Below are positions 16,509 to 24,349 of a stretch of 27,274 bases of DNA, one piece after another. The notes beneath the pieces are model-generated. The model was not told where the DNA came from, did not search any database, and saw nothing but the letters and a program-made list of their open reading frames with translations. How positions within the stretch are numbered: the first letter of the stretch is position 1; each line of letters starts with the position of its first letter. The position numbers were made by a program, and so were the translations under genes. Source of the stretch: Proteromonas lacertae (Eukaryota; Sar; Bigyra; Opalinata; Proteromonadidae); NCBI GenBank assembly GCA_002245135.1, contig NGBS01000370.1, forward strand, positions 1 to 27,274, in the 5' to 3' direction.

Positions 16509-17028
16509 ATTTTGGGTCTGTAGCCCTTAATATATATTATTATTAATTATACATTTAAATGATCTAAATCTTAAAATATCAAGATTTACTTAGTCAAACC
16601 ATCAAGCTTGATGTTTTTTTCTTTTATTTTTTTTATTCTATAATTATCTTAATATTATGTTAATAATATGTTATTGTGAGTCATCATTGAGAAATAGATC
16701 AAAATAACAGTAATATAAAAAGTGCATCGACCTAAGGTCAAATTTGATATTTGAAAGATGATGTATAAAACATTAATTTTGTATCTATGGTTAGATTATA
16801 TGCTTCTTAACTCATGTTCAATAGGAGGTCAACTAATAGTTAGTATAAGGAAGGTAAAGGTCAAGCTAAAGATATAGGTTTTGACCTATAGGTAAACCTA
16901 TATTTTTTGACCGAAAAATACAACACTGTTTTATATACTTTTTTCTTTACTTTATTTGTTTTGGTTTTATATTAATTTAAAAAACAAATACAATTATAAT
17001 AACAATGTTTATAGAGAAAATGAATTAC

Positions 17029-17832
17029 TCAATTCTTACTTTTCTTTTTCTTTTGAAATTCATTTTCTTCATCCCTTTTCCTCTTTCCATATTTTGTTGT
17101 TTGTTTGATAGATACTACAAATTCTTCCATATTTGGTAGATTTTTCACACTATCTTTCAACAATTCTACATCTTTTTCATCGATTTCACAATCTTTTATT
17201 TCAATTCTATATATCTCTTTTAAATAAGACAAATATTCACACATTTCTATTATCTTTTCATGATTTAATTGCATTTTATTCAAATATACTGAATGATCTT
17301 CTTTTATTGAAGATAAAAGTGTATGATATGTTGAATGCAAATCAAATACTGTATTATTAATAATTCTAAACCTTACTGTTGACTTACATAAACAAATATT
17401 TAATAGTAAATATTCATACTCTTTTCTTTTATCATAATTATATTCTTTACATACATCCTTTAACAATTCATTATTATTTATTATATTAGCATATTCATCT
17501 TCACTGTCAAAACTACATTTTTTAGTTTCCACCATTTCTTTGATTATTTCTATCCATCTATAATTTGGATTATATAATTCTATATCTTCCGTTAATTCTC
17601 TATCAATATTATCTATTCTATTCCCTGTTAAAAATACATCATTTGTGTGTTGACATTTTTTGATAGAACCAAACAATTCTTTTATACCATTATTTGTTAA
17701 TCTATTATCTAGAAATAATAATTGATAATAAATACTCCTCAAATGTAAAGATTCTAATACATCAATAGATGGATTGAAAAATTTACATAAATCTGAAATA
17801 CAATTATCTGTTAAATGATTATCTATATTATG
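17029..17832 (-). pseudogene. 3' exon of a leucine-rich-repeat protein gene, 5' part missing
   Basis: The exon is open for 267 codons. It begins after an acceptor-like TTTATTTTAG ending at 17833. It opens with ribonuclease-inhibitor-type LRR units (NHLTDNCISDLCKFF, then NRLTNNGIKELFGSI and LTGNRIDNI), continues with a helical acidic region, and ends in another LRR-like stretch (IYRIEIKDCEIDEKDVELLK) and a basic, nuclear-signal-like tail (KRKRDEENEFQKKKKSK). No ATG-bearing upstream exon is seen before the next gene at 18328. It therefore looks like a host gene fragment severed by insertion, or an element-borne fragment. LRR proteins of this kind act in protein-protein binding. The intron is the strongest evidence that it is host-derived. 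Confidence 0.65.
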
Positions 17833-18327
17833 CTAAAATAAACAAAATAATAATAATGAATAATAAAGGGAAATAGAACAGTGTTCCATTTCCCTATATG
17901 GGTTTTTGATCCAAAAAAATAGCCTTTTCAATGTGTTCTATTTCCCTATATGTGTTTTTAGTTAATAGAAACATTTTTAATGCATAATAAATATATCAAT
18001 CGATTTCTCTATTTATGCTGGGCTCATATATGCCCTTAGTTTGACTTTCTGATCATAATCGAAATTTAATTTTCTTAAAAAAAAACAAAAAACAGTGATA
18101 GATAGGATGGTCACTATACTGTGTGATATGACAACATATAGTGACCATCCTATGTAATAAAAAACAAAACAAAAAAATGGAGTTCAAGTCAAATCTCGAA
18201 ACGCATCTATTTTTCTATTATTGATATTTCTTATAAGACTTGTTATAATGCTAATTAATTATGTAAATTATGAAAACAAAACTCCCACACAACACAATCT
18301 ATCATTTGAACCAATTAGGACCAGAGA
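17833..18327. other. Intron or spacer with palindrome and direct repeats
   Basis: Directly upstream of the LRR exon on its own strand lie a 29-base palindrome (17867-17895: AGGGAAATAGAACA, then its near-complement, with one mismatched pair) and a 29-base direct repeat (17881-17909 and 17933-17961, GTGTTCYATTTCCCTATATG). A hairpin follows at 18102-18153. No gene is seen. Confidence 0.6.
18102..18153. repeat. Perfect 17-bp inverted repeat with 18-base loop
   Basis: ATAGGATGGTCACTATA (18102-18118) and its exact complement (18137-18153) flank an 18-base loop. It lies in the spacer before element B's first gene. It may be a terminator-like hairpin, a protein-binding palindrome, or a tiny foldback element. 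Confidence 0.85.
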
Positions 18328-19127
18328 TTAATAATCATTTTGGTACTCTGGCTCCTCATCATCATCATCTACTATATATTGTGAGAAGTTATCATCATCA
18401 TCTTCCTCTGTAGTACTATCTTCTTGTTTTTGGTTTTTGGTTGAAATGTTTTTTTGATTTATTTTCTTTCTTTTGAATCTTGGAGTTTTAGATGTACTGC
18501 ACTTTCTTTTTGTGGATACCACCTTTAACAACTTGTTGTTGTTGTCATCATCATCATTATAATCATCATCATTCAGGTTATCAAACAACGATGCTATAGA
18601 GACTTTACTACTTACCATACTTTCAGCAGTACTTCTGTAAACTATATCTCCTTTCGAATTCTTGTTTTCTTCTTTTTCGCATTTTGCTAAATCGTTGTCA
18701 CCGAAATGTATGATATACATACAAGTCAGTTCCACCATGTCCTCCATTGCATGGTCAAGCATACGATCATACTATTGATTCAAAATTGAAATATATATTA
18801 AATGGATATACGATGCTTTTGTCCAGATCCTCTTTATACATGATATTACATAGCAGGACAGACATCAACACTCTGGACATTTTTAATCTTTCATGTCGAT
18901 CATCAATCTTTTCAATTTCTGTGAATCTTTTGTACCATGTAGTGAAACGCCTTATACTGAAGCTACCATTCCAGCTATAGACATAATAATAATATATTAT
19001 ACCTATATCGTTGCAAATCTTTCTCATGTTCTACAATCGTCTTAAAATTCTCATATAAAATTTTATATATGCTCGGATTTGGATCATTAATGAAACTATT
19101 TTTGTATAGTATCTTCCAGTTGCTCAT
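18328..19127 (-). pseudogene. Unknown gene, interrupted (broken or spliced)
   Basis: Coding-like sequence begins with an ATG at 19127 (MSNWKILYKNSFIND) and continues through open segments at 18767-19027 and 18328-18762, with about two interruptions. These could be breaks or very short introns. The N-terminal half is helical and aromatic (FTTWYKRFTEIEKIDDRHERL). The C-terminal third is low complexity, with Asp/Asn/Glu runs and a basic cluster (PRFKRKKINQK), suggesting a disordered nuclear protein. No family is recognised. It occupies the place where element A has its polymerase but shows no polymerase motifs. It may belong to element B or to the host. Confidence 0.45.
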
Positions 19128-19246
19128 AATAAGTGAATGAAAGGGAAATAACGTTGAACAATGAACAAATGTTATATGTATATATTTTTTAAAATGTTGC
19201 TATAAAGACATATAACTCTATTAATTTAGATAATAATCATAATGAA

Positions 19247-19495
19247 ATGAATTTCATTATTACTTTTGTTTTTTGTTTTTGGACCATATGTTTAGCACTA
19301 ATAGTTACGATCCACATTTATACAGCTCATATAGCAACCAAAACCCATATCCTGTCAAACCGTTACCTACAAATGGTAACTTATTACTTGCAACATATAT
19401 TAACCATGGAGCACCGAATATTACACATCCAACAAGAGAGGCTTCGTATGAAGACCAAATGTCAAACCAAATTGCCCAATATCGATCACGCTTAG
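19247..19495 (+). CDS. Small membrane ORF overprinted on the integrase 5' end (element B)
   Basis: This is an 82-codon counterpart of the ORF at 1850-2122. Residues 1-25 are hydrophobic (IITFVFCFWTICLALIVTIH), followed by a His/Arg/Gln-rich tail with ILTMEHRILHIQQERLRM, which matches ILTMHHRHYRILQERIRM in element A. It has the same relative frame and the same overlap with the integrase start. The ATG at 19247 is ATG-initiated and precedes the integrase ATG by 41 bases. Some similarity is forced by the conserved integrase frame beneath it, but a hydrophobic N-terminus before the integrase ATG is not. Confidence 0.45.
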   Translation: MNFIITFVFCFWTICLALIVTIHIYTAHIATKTHILSNRYLQMVTYYLQHILTMEHRILHIQQERLRMKTKCQTKLPNIDHA

Positions 19496-20574
19496 ATGAA
19501 CTATATAAAAAATATTATTACCTTAATGAAAATGAATTTGTCAAAATGACACAACATTTGTCTAGTATGAATGATATAGCTCCACCACCAGATGTAGTAC
19601 GTGAATACTTAAGGAGACAACCTGGAAAACAAATTGTTGATTTCAAATATAAAAAAAATAATCCATTCGCAACTATCAAGAAGCCTGGGTACTTCCAAAT
19701 GGATATTGTGTTTTTCTTACCTGATATGGAACATTTGTATTTTATCGAAATGAATTCAAGAAAAGTATGGGCAATATTTATGCCTAATAAATATGGTGAT
19801 ATTACATTGGATGCATTTCAGAAGTGGTATTATGAAACAGATGCCTATGGAAACAAAACACATAAAAATGTGGTAAGTATCCTATCAGAAGCTGATGCTA
19901 GTTTTTCAAATATCAAGAAGTTATGTGATGCTGAAGGAATATCATATTTTCAAAAAGATGGTTCAGAGCATAAAATAGAGTCATTATTGGATAGATCAGT
20001 GAGTGTGATAAAAAGATTGTTGTACAAACACTTGGTGGATCTGGGATATGATGCACCTACATATATGGCAGATATTGATCACAATGATAAGCATATTATA
20101 CCAGATATGAATTATAAATTAAAACTCGATAGTATAATACAGGAAGTGATAGATGACTATAACAACAAGCCATTACCAGGAATTAAAGGATATACACCAA
20201 ATGAAGTATTCCATAGTCCAGAATTACAAAAACAAATATTACAAAAATCAATTAACTACAACTTAAAGAATTATGAAAAATTGGACCATACTGGTCAAAA
20301 TTTCGAAGTAGGTGATTTGGTGAGATTCAAAGAGAGAAGATGTAAAATGGATAAGAACATATACTGGTCAGACAATGTATATAAGATAATCAAGAAAAAT
20401 CGATATTCATACAATTTAGGTGATATCAATGGGAATGACATTCAAGGTTTTTAATTAATTCGATTCAAACACTATGAGTTGCAGTTAGTGAGAAAAGATG
20501 ATGCACTAACCACATGGTTTAGAAAAATACTGGAGAGACCCAAGAGAAAGAAGGGAGACAAATCAATATTGTAA
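19288..20574 (+). pseudogene. INT: Polinton retroviral-type integrase (element B), broken
   Basis: The start MFSTNSYDPH aligns with MLTNSYYNQP of element A. The core shares PGYFQMDIVFF, NSRKVW, VVSIL, LLDRSVSVIKRLLYKHL and DDYNNKPLPGIKGYTPNEV, and the SH3-like C-terminus shares VGDLVRFKERR and YWSDNVYKI. The copy is broken by about one break. Divergence from element A is spread over the whole length with the key blocks kept, so the two families separated long before this copy decayed. It is followed by 379 bases without a clear gene. Confidence 0.88.
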
Positions 20575-20953
20575 CGAATAAATTTTTATTATGCTATATA
20601 TTGTATATGTTGTTTTTTATTATTGGGTATTGGATAGACTAGCTACGATGAGGGCTGCGTTTCTAATTTATAATTATTTATTTATTTATTAAATTAATTT
20701 CACAAGGAATTTATGGAAGTGTAATAATTTCTACTTGGATGTGTTGTTTAATATTGCGCCATTGAAATTCGGCTTGAATCATCCTGGCATGGTATATCTA
20801 AATGCCCTTTTTTTATTTAATTGGGATCTGATAGACTGTGCAAGGAAAAAAGAGTCATGCAGCTGGCATTAGTGGTTCGATTCCTAGCACAGACTATTAG
20901 TAATCCCATTCTTTTTTAATTTCTTTTTTTTAAAAATATTTTATTTTTTATAT
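20575..20953. other. Spacer between integrase and 135-aa gene, one large hairpin
   Basis: No ORF of note is seen. The main structure is an imperfect foldback with arms at about 20823-20845 and 20883-20907 (GATAGACTGTGCAAGG against CCTAGCACAGACTATT). A GGTTCGATTCC sequence lies at the end of the loop and resembles a tRNA-type internal promoter B box. The rest is AT-rich. Confidence 0.55.
20823..20907. repeat. Imperfect foldback with B-box-like loop
   Basis: The arms pair over about 23 bases with a few mismatches and a short bulge, around a 37-base loop. GGTTCGATTCC (20874-20884) fits the pol III B-box consensus, but no tRNA cloverleaf can be drawn. Confidence 0.6.
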
Positions 20954-21361
20954 ATGCTTACACTACCACCACAGATTGAATATAAATTACCAGAACTTGA
21001 ATCCAAGGTAACAAAGAAATATCATTTAAGTGGTCCAGACAGATACTTGGATTTGTATAGCCTACAATTCCTTATATTTTTTTATCATCGAAAACCTATA
21101 TATCAATGGTATTTTGAGTTAACACACAAAATGATTAACATGATCATGAGTCAACTTTTGATATTAGTGTTTGTAGGTCCTTGTGACTTAGGAGATAGAG
21201 ATAGACCCAAAGTTACATACACACCAACAATGAAAAAAGTAATCATTAGAATGCCACAAAGACACTTTAATGGTAAGATGCCAATATTCTTCAAATGTAC
21301 TCATATGGATAGAGAGATGATAGAATATATTGAAACTCATACAATATTTCACCACACATAA
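20954..21361 (+). CDS. Unknown 135-aa protein
   Basis: I do not recognise this protein. It has an N-terminal Pro/Leu/Glu-rich stretch (TLPPQIEYKLPELES), a hydrophobic middle rich in Tyr, Phe and Met (YSLQFLIFFYHRKP, then MSQLLILVFVG), and a basic C-terminal half with His and Lys (RMPQRHFNGKMPIFFKCTHMDREMIEYIETH). The hydrophobic parts are short and mixed, so membrane insertion is doubtful. It fills the slot between integrase and protease that in element A holds the unrelated helical 104-aa gene. It converges on the protease gene. Confidence 0.6.
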   Translation: MLTLPPQIEYKLPELESKVTKKYHLSGPDRYLDLYSLQFLIFFYHRKPIYQWYFELTHKMINMIMSQLLILVFVGPCDLGDRDRPKVTYTPTMKKVIIRMPQRHFNGKMPIFFKCTHMDREMIEYIETHTIFHHT

Positions 21362-21407
21362 AAAAAACAGAAAAAAAAATAATTAAGTAATAATTTTATA
21401 TTATATA

Positions 21408-21995
21408 TTATATTAATCCAAATTGTTTTTTCATTAACCTAATTTTTGCTTCACCTACTATTGTATTATAGTCAGTAGCCTTTTTGAAACTACACTGATC
21501 TCTTAAAATATTTTTCAAAAAATTAATAGCAAAAAAACCACAGTTGGCAGTATTTGAATTTTGATTCTGTACTCCATTGATTTTAAGTTCATACTTTTCA
21601 TTATGATACTTCTTTAATTTTTTCAAATTTTTTTTAAATTCTTCCAAGTGTTGAGGATCTTCACCAAATGAATCATAGTACAGGAATTGCTTCTTGATAT
21701 TGTCAACTACTAAAGCCACCCAATGACCTATAGAATCAAGGCTAGCTTGTGTGGTGAGTGTATTGATTATGATTCCCCATTGATTCTTCTTTTTGGGTAT
21801 AGGAAGTACAAGCTCGTCCCAGCAGAACACTCCCATGAACTTTCCATGGAAATTATTGAACTCATTTTTCACAATTAACTCTATATCAAAGTTCGATAAG
21901 GCATCTGAAGTGATACTGTTATACAAAACTTTCCTACGTGAAATTAATTTCTTTACTTTTTTATTATTTCCATTACCTATTCCAAAGTAACTCAT
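21408..21995 (-). CDS. PRO: Adenain-type cysteine protease, stand-alone (element B)
   Basis: This is the maturation protease of Polinton/adenovirus type. It shares the catalytic stretches GHWVALVVDN (His), YYDSFGEDP (Asp), QNQNSNT (Gln) and NCGFFAINFL (Cys) with the C-terminal domain of element A's giant protein. The first ATG is at 21995 (MSYFGIGNG), giving 195 residues. The frame is open upstream to 22091 without an ATG, and a few residues before the ATG (QLSEA) still resemble the element A protein. Where element A has INGK|G before the domain, this copy has no such site, as expected for a protein that need not be cut free. It lies just downstream of the 177-aa virion-type gene. Confidence 0.92.
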   Translation of the reverse strand: MSYFGIGNGNNKKVKKLISRRKVLYNSITSDALSNFDIELIVKNEFNNFHGKFMGVFCWDELVLPIPKKKNQWGIIINTLTTQASLDSIGHWVALVVDNIKKQFLYYDSFGEDPQHLEEFKKNLKKLKKYHNEKYELKINGVQNQNSNTANCGFFAINFLKNILRDQCSFKKATDYNTIVGEAKIRLMKKQFGLI

Positions 21996-22125
21996 AGCTT
22001 CACTGAGTTGTTTTCCTTTATCATCTTTAGCATCAGTTGACGGCTGTACTTTAATATCTGTTTCTGCTTTAGGAGTAATCAATTTATTCAACTTCTACTA
22101 TTATATATATAAATTAACATGAATT

Positions 22126-22659
22126 TTATACCATTTGCTGCATTTGTGACATCTTGATTTGGTTAATTGGATTACTCATATACTCACCCATCTGCATCCT
22201 AGTCTTTGCACTTGCTTGAGCCATTTCATTGTAATTAGGTCTATTCATATTCACATACATGTTAGGACCAAACAAATGCTGATCATCAATCTCTCTTAAA
22301 CTATTAGCAAGCGGTATAGCCATTGCATTACCTTCATGTAATGATGTAGATAACATAGAATCGATTGCATTCTGTCTCTCTAAAAATTTTTGCTCATCAT
22401 TCAATTTACGAATATCACCTTCATTAGGAGGAGTGTCTTTAGAATTCAATTTAGTAATCTCATCTTTTATTTCATTTAAACGACTGTTTCTCATATCCAC
22501 TAAATCTTTCGCATTTTCTCTATAAAAATTATTATATAAACTCTGATAATATTTGTCATGTCCTTTATATCCTTCACCTCTCCGTATCTTCTTCCTTTTG
22601 CCTTTACCTCTCATCCGAGCAAACACAGCAAGTAGTATTTTCTTATTTAGTTTTTTCAT
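22126..22659 (-). CDS. 177-aa virion-type protein with N-terminal protease site
   Basis: The N-terminus is basic and hydrophobic (KKILLAVFARMRGKGKRKK), with MRGK|G at residues 16-20, an adenain-type cleavage motif. Cleavage would remove a 19-residue leader and expose a very basic new N-terminus. The middle is helical and charged (LKEITK-like, LVDMRNSRLNEIKDEITKLN). The C-terminus is Met/Gln-rich (NQIKMSQMQQMV) and is matched by the remnant at 8931-9023 in element A. A capsid-internal or DNA-condensing protein is likely by analogy with adenovirus core proteins. This is inferred from motif and position. Confidence 0.75.
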   Translation of the reverse strand: MKKLNKKILLAVFARMRGKGKRKKIRRGEGYKGHDKYYQSLYNNFYRENAKDLVDMRNSRLNEIKDEITKLNSKDTPPNEGDIRKLNDEQKFLERQNAIDSMLSTSLHEGNAMAIPLANSLREIDDQHLFGPNMYVNMNRPNYNEMAQASAKTRMQMGEYMSNPINQIKMSQMQQMV

Positions 22660-22708
22660 AATAACTTAATAGAAAATAAAAAACAATTTAATTATAATAA
22701 TAATGTGT

Positions 22709-22732
22709 AATATAAGTATTATTAATATTATT
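22709..22732. repeat. Intergenic 24-base repeat, copy 1
   Basis: AATATAAGTATTATTAATAT and the following four bases recur at 23400-23423 with two changes. Both copies lie between minus-strand virion-type genes, at the 3' end of the upstream gene and before the start of the next. It could be a shared promoter or 3' end signal. Confidence 0.6.
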
Positions 22733-23342
22733 GAACATAAACAGGCTCGATAGGCTCGCCTTGTATTTCTCTACCTGCAATATCATTACCGAATGGTTTA
22801 TCTTCTTCTGGTTCTGGTTCTTTTACTTTCTCTATTTTCTCTTTCTTAGGATTTGAACTCTTTTCTAATTTCTTCATATATTTGCCTAATTGATCTCTAG
22901 TTTCTTTCAAAGCTATTTGTAATTCAGCTTTTGTCATACGACTAGGAGGAGGTAATGATGAGTCCCTATCCTTTTTGCTATTTTTTCTACCACCACCACG
23001 TTTGGACTTTGGCTCGTCTAAAGCATTTGATTTTTGTTTCTTGCTAGATCTTCTTTTGGATCTCTCATGTGATCTTGATCTTGATCTGGATTTATGGGAG
23101 TGTTTTTTACCTTTTTTTGAATTTTTATGAGATGATGATCCATCATTCTGTAATATGTTGTATATATCCTTTGGAGAGAATTGTGATAGTAATTCATTGA
23201 TCATAGCATCGCTTGGTTCAGCTTCTGCGATTTTTGGTTTGGACATCTTGGAATCATTTTCATTTATTGACTCTACTTCACTATCAGACTCATCAGTAGA
23301 ACTATCATCACTCACATATTCAGTTGATTCAGTATCACTCAT
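22728..23342 (-). CDS. SR-rich, acidic/basic 204-aa protein
   Basis: I do not recognise this as a family. Residues 1-40 are acidic and Ser-rich. A short folded-looking helical segment follows (INELLSQFSPKDIYNIL). Next come Arg/Ser and Lys runs (SHKSRSRSRSHERSKRR) like those of SR splicing factors and viral nucleoproteins, then a Lys/Glu-rich coiled-coil region (KAELQIALKETRDQLGKYMKKLEK) and an acidic Pro tail. The basic SR block could bind and condense DNA and be regulated by phosphorylation. It lies in the virion-type cluster of element B. No protease site matching the consensus is evident. Confidence 0.7.
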   Translation of the reverse strand: MSDTESTEYVSDDSSTDESDSEVESINENDSKMSKPKIAEAEPSDAMINELLSQFSPKDIYNILQNDGSSSHKNSKKGKKHSHKSRSRSRSHERSKRRSSKKQKSNALDEPKSKRGGGRKNSKKDRDSSLPPPSRMTKAELQIALKETRDQLGKYMKKLEKSSNPKKEKIEKVKEPEPEEDKPFGNDIAGREIQGEPIEPVYVQ

Positions 23343-23399
23343 TATTTATTTCTATGTTATGAAAAATAAAATTAACAAAAAAACAATGAAAATAATAAT

Positions 23400-23423
23400 A
23401 ATATAAGTATTATTAGCATTATT
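23400..23423. repeat. Intergenic 24-base repeat, copy 2
   Basis: Second copy of the repeat at 22709-22732, between the 204-aa and 97-aa genes. It matches at 22 of 24 bases. Confidence 0.6.
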
Positions 23424-23434
23424 AAAAGTCAAGC

Positions 23435-23728
23435 TTACATTCGAGCCACCTTTGATTTTAAATATGCGTTCAATAATGCTTGTTGATTACTCCCACCTCC
23501 ATTGAATGGTAATCTACCTCTTCCTGACCTACGTCTTCTACGACCAAATCCCATTGTTGATAATCCATCTGCGATATCGTTCTTTCCAAATTCCCTAGCT
23601 ATTTTGGATGCTATTTTATGATCCTTTGCCCAGTTAAATGCTTTGGAACCCCAATTTTTTAACTTACCCCAAAATGAACCACCCCTTCTTCCATAAACGC
23701 ATCTACGTCTTCTACCACCTTTTGGCAT
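23435..23728 (-). CDS. Small basic pVI/pX-like virion protein, 97 aa
   Basis: The N-terminus is Arg/Gly-rich (KGGRRRRCVYGRRGG). It leads into GGSFWGKLKNWGSKAFNWAK, an amphipathic Trp-rich helix strikingly like the membrane-lytic helix region of adenovirus protein VI, then DGLSTMGFG and a second Arg run (RRRRRSGRGR). The lytic-protein analogy suggests a role in membrane penetration or DNA condensation after protease maturation. Similar FW-containing segments occur in the neighbouring 107-aa protein and in element A's giant protein. The resemblance is by eye and short. Confidence 0.75.
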   Translation of the reverse strand: MPKGGRRRRCVYGRRGGSFWGKLKNWGSKAFNWAKDHKIASKIAREFGKNDIADGLSTMGFGRRRRRSGRGRLPFNGGGSNQQALLNAYLKSKVARM

Positions 23729-23787
23729 TATGTTATTTCGAATGAAAATAAAGAAATACGATTAAAATAGAAAAAAATAAAATTAGA

Positions 23788-23964
23788 CTAGAAAACTCTA
23801 ATCTTATTGTCAATATATCGATTATCGAGACTATTACTACTTTTACGTCTTTTACCAGAACCAGTCTTTTTCTTTGCTAACAAAAATTTCGGTATAGTGC
23901 TTGGACCACCTAACATCTTTACAGCAAATGGATTAGCCATTCCACCATTTTTTAAATAGGGCAT
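23788..23964 (-). CDS. Small basic protein, 58 aa, overlapping the previous gene
   Basis: This ORF starts MPYLKNGGMANPFAV at 23964, 13 bases before the end of the 107-aa gene's coding region, in another frame. It has a hydrophobic front (NPFAVKMLGGPSTIPKFLLA) and a basic middle (KKKTGSGKRRKSS), and ends KIRVF. MLGG|P fits the adenain-type cleavage consensus, so it would be a substrate like its neighbours. An internal ATG at 23940 is an alternative start. Composition, strand and position place it in the small virion-protein row. It is too short for a family call. Confidence 0.55.
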   Translation of the reverse strand: MPYLKNGGMANPFAVKMLGGPSTIPKFLLAKKKTGSGKRRKSSNSLDNRYIDNKIRVF

Positions 23965-24275
23965 ACTGCCTGACCACCACTAATTACACTTTTTACTTCC
24001 TTTGGTATCTTTGCATTCTTAACTTTATTCCAAAAAGAACCACCACTTATACCACCATCATAATTCCATTCTGCTTGTCCACCTCTTCTTCTACGTTTTC
24101 TACCATATCCTACATTGGATACAACATTACCTAAGGCTGGACCTACACCTGGGATTAAACTAGCTGCTGTTGATAAAATTTTTGTTTTCTTAAAGAAATT
24201 CTTTACTCCATCCCAGAACTTGCCTTTACCTATGATATACTTACGATATTTCGCTTTTGAACTTCTTTTAACCAT
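23952..24275 (-). CDS. Small basic pX/pVI-like virion protein, 107 aa
   Basis: The basic leader KRSSKAKYRKY is followed by IIGK|G (residues 14-18), an adenain-type site. An amphipathic helix follows (GKFWDGVKNFFKKTK), then a Gly/Pro/Ala hydrophobic stretch (SLIPGVGPALGNVV), an Arg run (RKRRRRGG) and two more sites, ISGG|S (76-80) and ISGG|Q (98-102). After cleavage, the segment SFWNKVKNAK would be freed. The hydrophobic glycine-rich part is similar in character to adenovirus pX and to membrane-active Polinton/adintovirus proteins. It is a likely precursor processed by the protease encoded 2 kb away. Confidence 0.75.
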   Translation of the reverse strand: MVKRSSKAKYRKYIIGKGKFWDGVKNFFKKTKILSTAASLIPGVGPALGNVVSNVGYGRKRRRRGGQAEWNYDGGISGGSFWNKVKNAKIPKEVKSVISGGQAVCPI

Positions 24276-24349
24276 AATTTGAAATAATTATATTTTTGAG
24301 TGATAATATAGTCAATAATATCAATATTGTCATTATAGCCGTTTTTAAT

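Larger units (their letters stand above)
15662..17028. other. Non-coding AT-rich spacer with hairpins and repeats
   Basis: No Polinton gene is seen here. The stretch holds a 24-base near-palindrome CGTTTG...CAAACG (15793-15816); a tandem repeat at 15881-15987; a hairpin with arms CCGTTTCAGAATTATT and AATAATGAAACGG (16074-16121); an 11-base inverted pair TTGCCTAAAAT/ATTTTAGGCAA (15749-15759 and 16123-16133); a 23-codon ORF; a 20-base-period repeat (16473-16508); and ATAGGTTT...AAACCTAT (16874-16901). The 850 bases between the two AAACGGCTATTTTT copies may be one small insertion or an element end. Otherwise I see nothing that can be named. Confidence 0.6.

Noticed and set aside
15562-18327. A terminal inverted repeat shared by elements A and B in the spacer
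   Set aside because: Short shared words such as TAGGGAAA occur on both sides, but no long inverted match or target duplication could be traced by eye, so the ends were left undefined.
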